Below are positions 28,667 through 30,257 of a stretch of DNA of 30,257 nucleotides, in pieces (within the stretch, counting starts at the first letter, position 1; each line of letters begins with the position of its first letter). Where the stretch lies: NCBI GenBank assembly GCA_964579675.1, contig CAZOIA010000047.1, positions 1-30,257 on the forward strand, in the 5' to 3' direction. Below the pieces are notes generated by a model. The model worked only from the letters and a program-made list of their open reading frames with translations, had not been told where the DNA came from and did not search any database. This stretch comes from CAZOIA01 sp964579675. Its GTDB lineage: Bacteria > Planctomycetota > Phycisphaerae > UBA1845 > PWPN01. A program made the position numbers and the translations under genes.

Positions 28667-30257
28667 ATGACCATCATGAAACGTAGTTCTTCAGCGATGT
28701 TGGCGTGCGGGCTGGCAATGTCGGTGTCGGCCGCCTTCGGCCAGACGACGACCACGTTCAACGGGGTAGGGCAGCTTACGGGCGGCACCGGCTCCCGGTG
28801 CTACGCGGTCTCGCCGGGTGGTTCCATGATCGTCGGGGAGGCGGTGAATTCCGCGGGCGAGACGGTAGCAGTCAGCTACGACCGGATTGCCGGTGCGCCG
28901 CAGCTCCAAGCTCTGGGCTTCCTTGACGCCACCAACAGGGAGAGCAAGGCTCGCGGTGTCGGAATTCACTCGACCGGGACGGTGCACATCTCGGGCACCG
29001 CCAAGAACAGCAGCAACAACGAACAAGCTTTCCACTGGTCGGGTGACCGGACGGGCACCGGCTCGTTCAGCGCTATCGGCTTCCTGTCCGGGGGGAGCTG
29101 GGCCAGGGGCGCAGGTCTGCATATCGTCGGGGACACGGTTTACATCACCGGCGAGAGCGAGAGCAGCACCTCCTACCCGGGTTACGGGGAAGCCTTCCGG
29201 TACCGGTCCGACGTCCCGTCGGTGCTGGCCCTGGGCTATCTCAACGGGACAAGACACTGGAGCCGAGGCTACGATATCGGTTTCAGAAATAGCGAGACGG
29301 TCATCGCGGGCTACAGCTGGAGCCGATGGGGCGGCGGGGCGAACGCACGGGAGGCCTTCAAGTGGACCCCGACGGGTGGCGGCACTATGTACGGCCAGAA
29401 GGGGCTCGACTGGATCTGCGGCGGTGAACAGTGGCAATACGCCGCCGGGCCTAACCAAACCGCGGACACGACCGCCAATGCCGACAACATTCAGGTAGTC
29501 CCCCCCGGCACCACCGGCCTCGACCCCAACGACATCGTCATCTCGGCGGGGCCCGATAACCAATTGAAAGACCAGCTCAACCCGGGCGGCGACGACATCA
29601 ACTGGCCCATCGGCGTCAGCCCTTCTGGTTCGGAGAGCCTGTTCCGGGCCATCTCGGCCGACGGGCGGTACATGGTGGGCCGGGCCACCTATCCCGGCGG
29701 CGGGGGGTTGTTCGAGGCCTGCATGCGCGACGTGAAGAACCGGGACTACACTACGCCTGACAACTGCGGCGGCGTCGCGTTCCACTGGCCGCTTGGGTTC
29801 GCGCCCGGCGACAACTACAGTGAAGCCCTGGCGGTTTCCACCGGCGGCGGGGCCGGCCGCGAGGGACTGGTCGCCGTCGGCTGGAGCTCAGAAGTGCCAC
29901 CGAGTGGGCCGGCCGGCCCCCACCGGGCCTTCATCTGCTTTATCGTGGACGGTCTCGATTCCTGGTTCCTGAAGCACCAGGGAGCACCTGAAGGCGAAAA
30001 CGGGGCGAGTGCCGCCAGCCGCTTCAAGGACACGAAGGATCTGAGGGCCTGGCTGGTGAGCGAGGGCATCGACATGACCGGCTGGGAGCTGCGGGAGGCC
30101 GACGGCGTCTCGGACGACGGGTCGGTCGTCGTGGGCTGGGGCCTGCACAACGGGGTCGAAGAGGGCTTCTTGGTTACGATCGAGCCCCAGGCCCTGGGGG
30201 CCTGTTGCGTGCAGACCGGCTGGGGTTCCGGCACCTGCACCGTTACTTACGAGGACA
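28667..30257 (+). CDS. Exported HAF-repeat protein, C-terminally truncated by window edge
   Basis: The frame is open from ATG 28667 to the end (530 codons). Residues 1-23 give a signal peptide (MKRSSSAMLACGLAMSVSAAFG from the second ATG at 28676). The body has HAF-type motifs: VSPGGSMIVGEA, ISADGRYMVGRA, VSDDGSVVVGWG. The segment LVSEGIDMTGWELREADGVSDDG matches LTSLGVDLTGWDPATMRIEGMSDDG of the preceding protein, so the two are paralogues. The last residues (IEPQALGACCVQTGWGSGTC) begin a Cys-rich LGACC unit common at the ends of planctomycete exported proteins, in place of a PEP-CTERM here. GGAG lies 9 nt upstream of the start. Confidence 0.85.
   Translation, partial: MTIMKRSSSAMLACGLAMSVSAAFGQTTTTFNGVGQLTGGTGSRCYAVSPGGSMIVGEAVNSAGETVAVSYDRIAGAPQLQALGFLDATNRESKARGVGIHSTGTVHISGTAKNSSNNEQAFHWSGDRTGTGSFSAIGFLSGGSWARGAGLHIVGDTVYITGESESSTSYPGYGEAFRYRSDVPSVLALGYLNGTRHWSRGYDIGFRNSETVIAGYSWSRWGGGANAREAFKWTPTGGGTMYGQKGLDWICGGEQWQYAAGPNQTADTTANADNIQVVPPGTTGLDPNDIVISAGPDNQLKDQLNPGGDDINWPIGVSPSGSESLFRAISADGRYMVGRATYPGGGGLFEACMRDVKNRDYTTPDNCGGVAFHWPLGFAPGDNYSEALAVSTGGGAGREGLVAVGWSSEVPPSGPAGPHRAFICFIVDGLDSWFLKHQGAPEGENGASAASRFKDTKDLRAWLVSEGIDMTGWELREADGVSDDGSVVVGWGLHNGVEEGFLVTIEPQALGACCVQTGWGSGTCTVTYED

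Overview
The window looks like a high-GC chromosomal contig from a planctomycete, most likely Phycisphaerae-like and probably a metagenome assembly (it carries a run of ten N). The taxonomic call is an inference from several traits seen together: a single-gene prepilin with a GFTLIELL N-methylation motif and an H-X9-DG-like tail; a PEP-CTERM protein; a HAF-repeat exported protein running into a Cys-rich GACC motif; an SGNH-hydrolase/TPR fusion; and an oversized multi-module UvrA of the kind known from the Planctomycetes-Verrucomicrobia-Chlamydiae group. A bacterial topoisomerase VI B subunit is also present.

Layout. 0.1-2.2 kb: topoisomerase VI subunit B (minus). 2.3-3.6 kb: a secreted endonuclease/exonuclease/phosphatase-family protein (plus). 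3.6-4.05 kb: a DksA/TraR-like protein that has lost most zinc ligands (minus). 4.5-5.9 kb: an NtrC-type sigma-54 response regulator (minus) interrupted by the assembly gap. 6.0-8.7 kb: purM (minus) and purB (plus), divergent, both apparently leaderless and separated by a perfect palindrome; purB overlaps a P-loop kinase-like gene carrying an in-frame 39-bp repeat. 9.85-11.4 kb: a Cof-type HAD phosphatase and a CBM9-like protein (minus) joined across a heptamer repeat. 11.4-11.9 kb: a GxxExxY gene tightly enclosed by 35-bp inverted repeats.

11.9-19.9 kb (all minus): a UvrA-type locus. The upstream gene encodes one UvrA ABC-I half. The downstream gene begins with the missing ABC-II half, continues with a complete second UvrA and ends with a duplicated extra domain. 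Between them sit a nucleotidyltransferase gene and a small overlapping partner gene. The simplest reading is a double-UvrA gene broken at a linker, with a two-gene cassette at the break.

20.1-22.5 kb (plus): a small exported acidic protein, an inositol-3-phosphate synthase-like enzyme and a TIM-barrel sugar-phosphate isomerase. 22.6-23.5 kb: prepilin-like protein (minus). 24.1-26.8 kb: membrane-anchored SGNH hydrolase with TPR repeats (plus). 27.3 kb to the end: two related exported HAF-repeat proteins, the first with a PEP-CTERM tail, the second running off the window. The prepilin and the first HAF gene have promoters with identical -35 and -10 hexamers. I found no tRNA, rRNA, CRISPR array, transposase or prophage genes.
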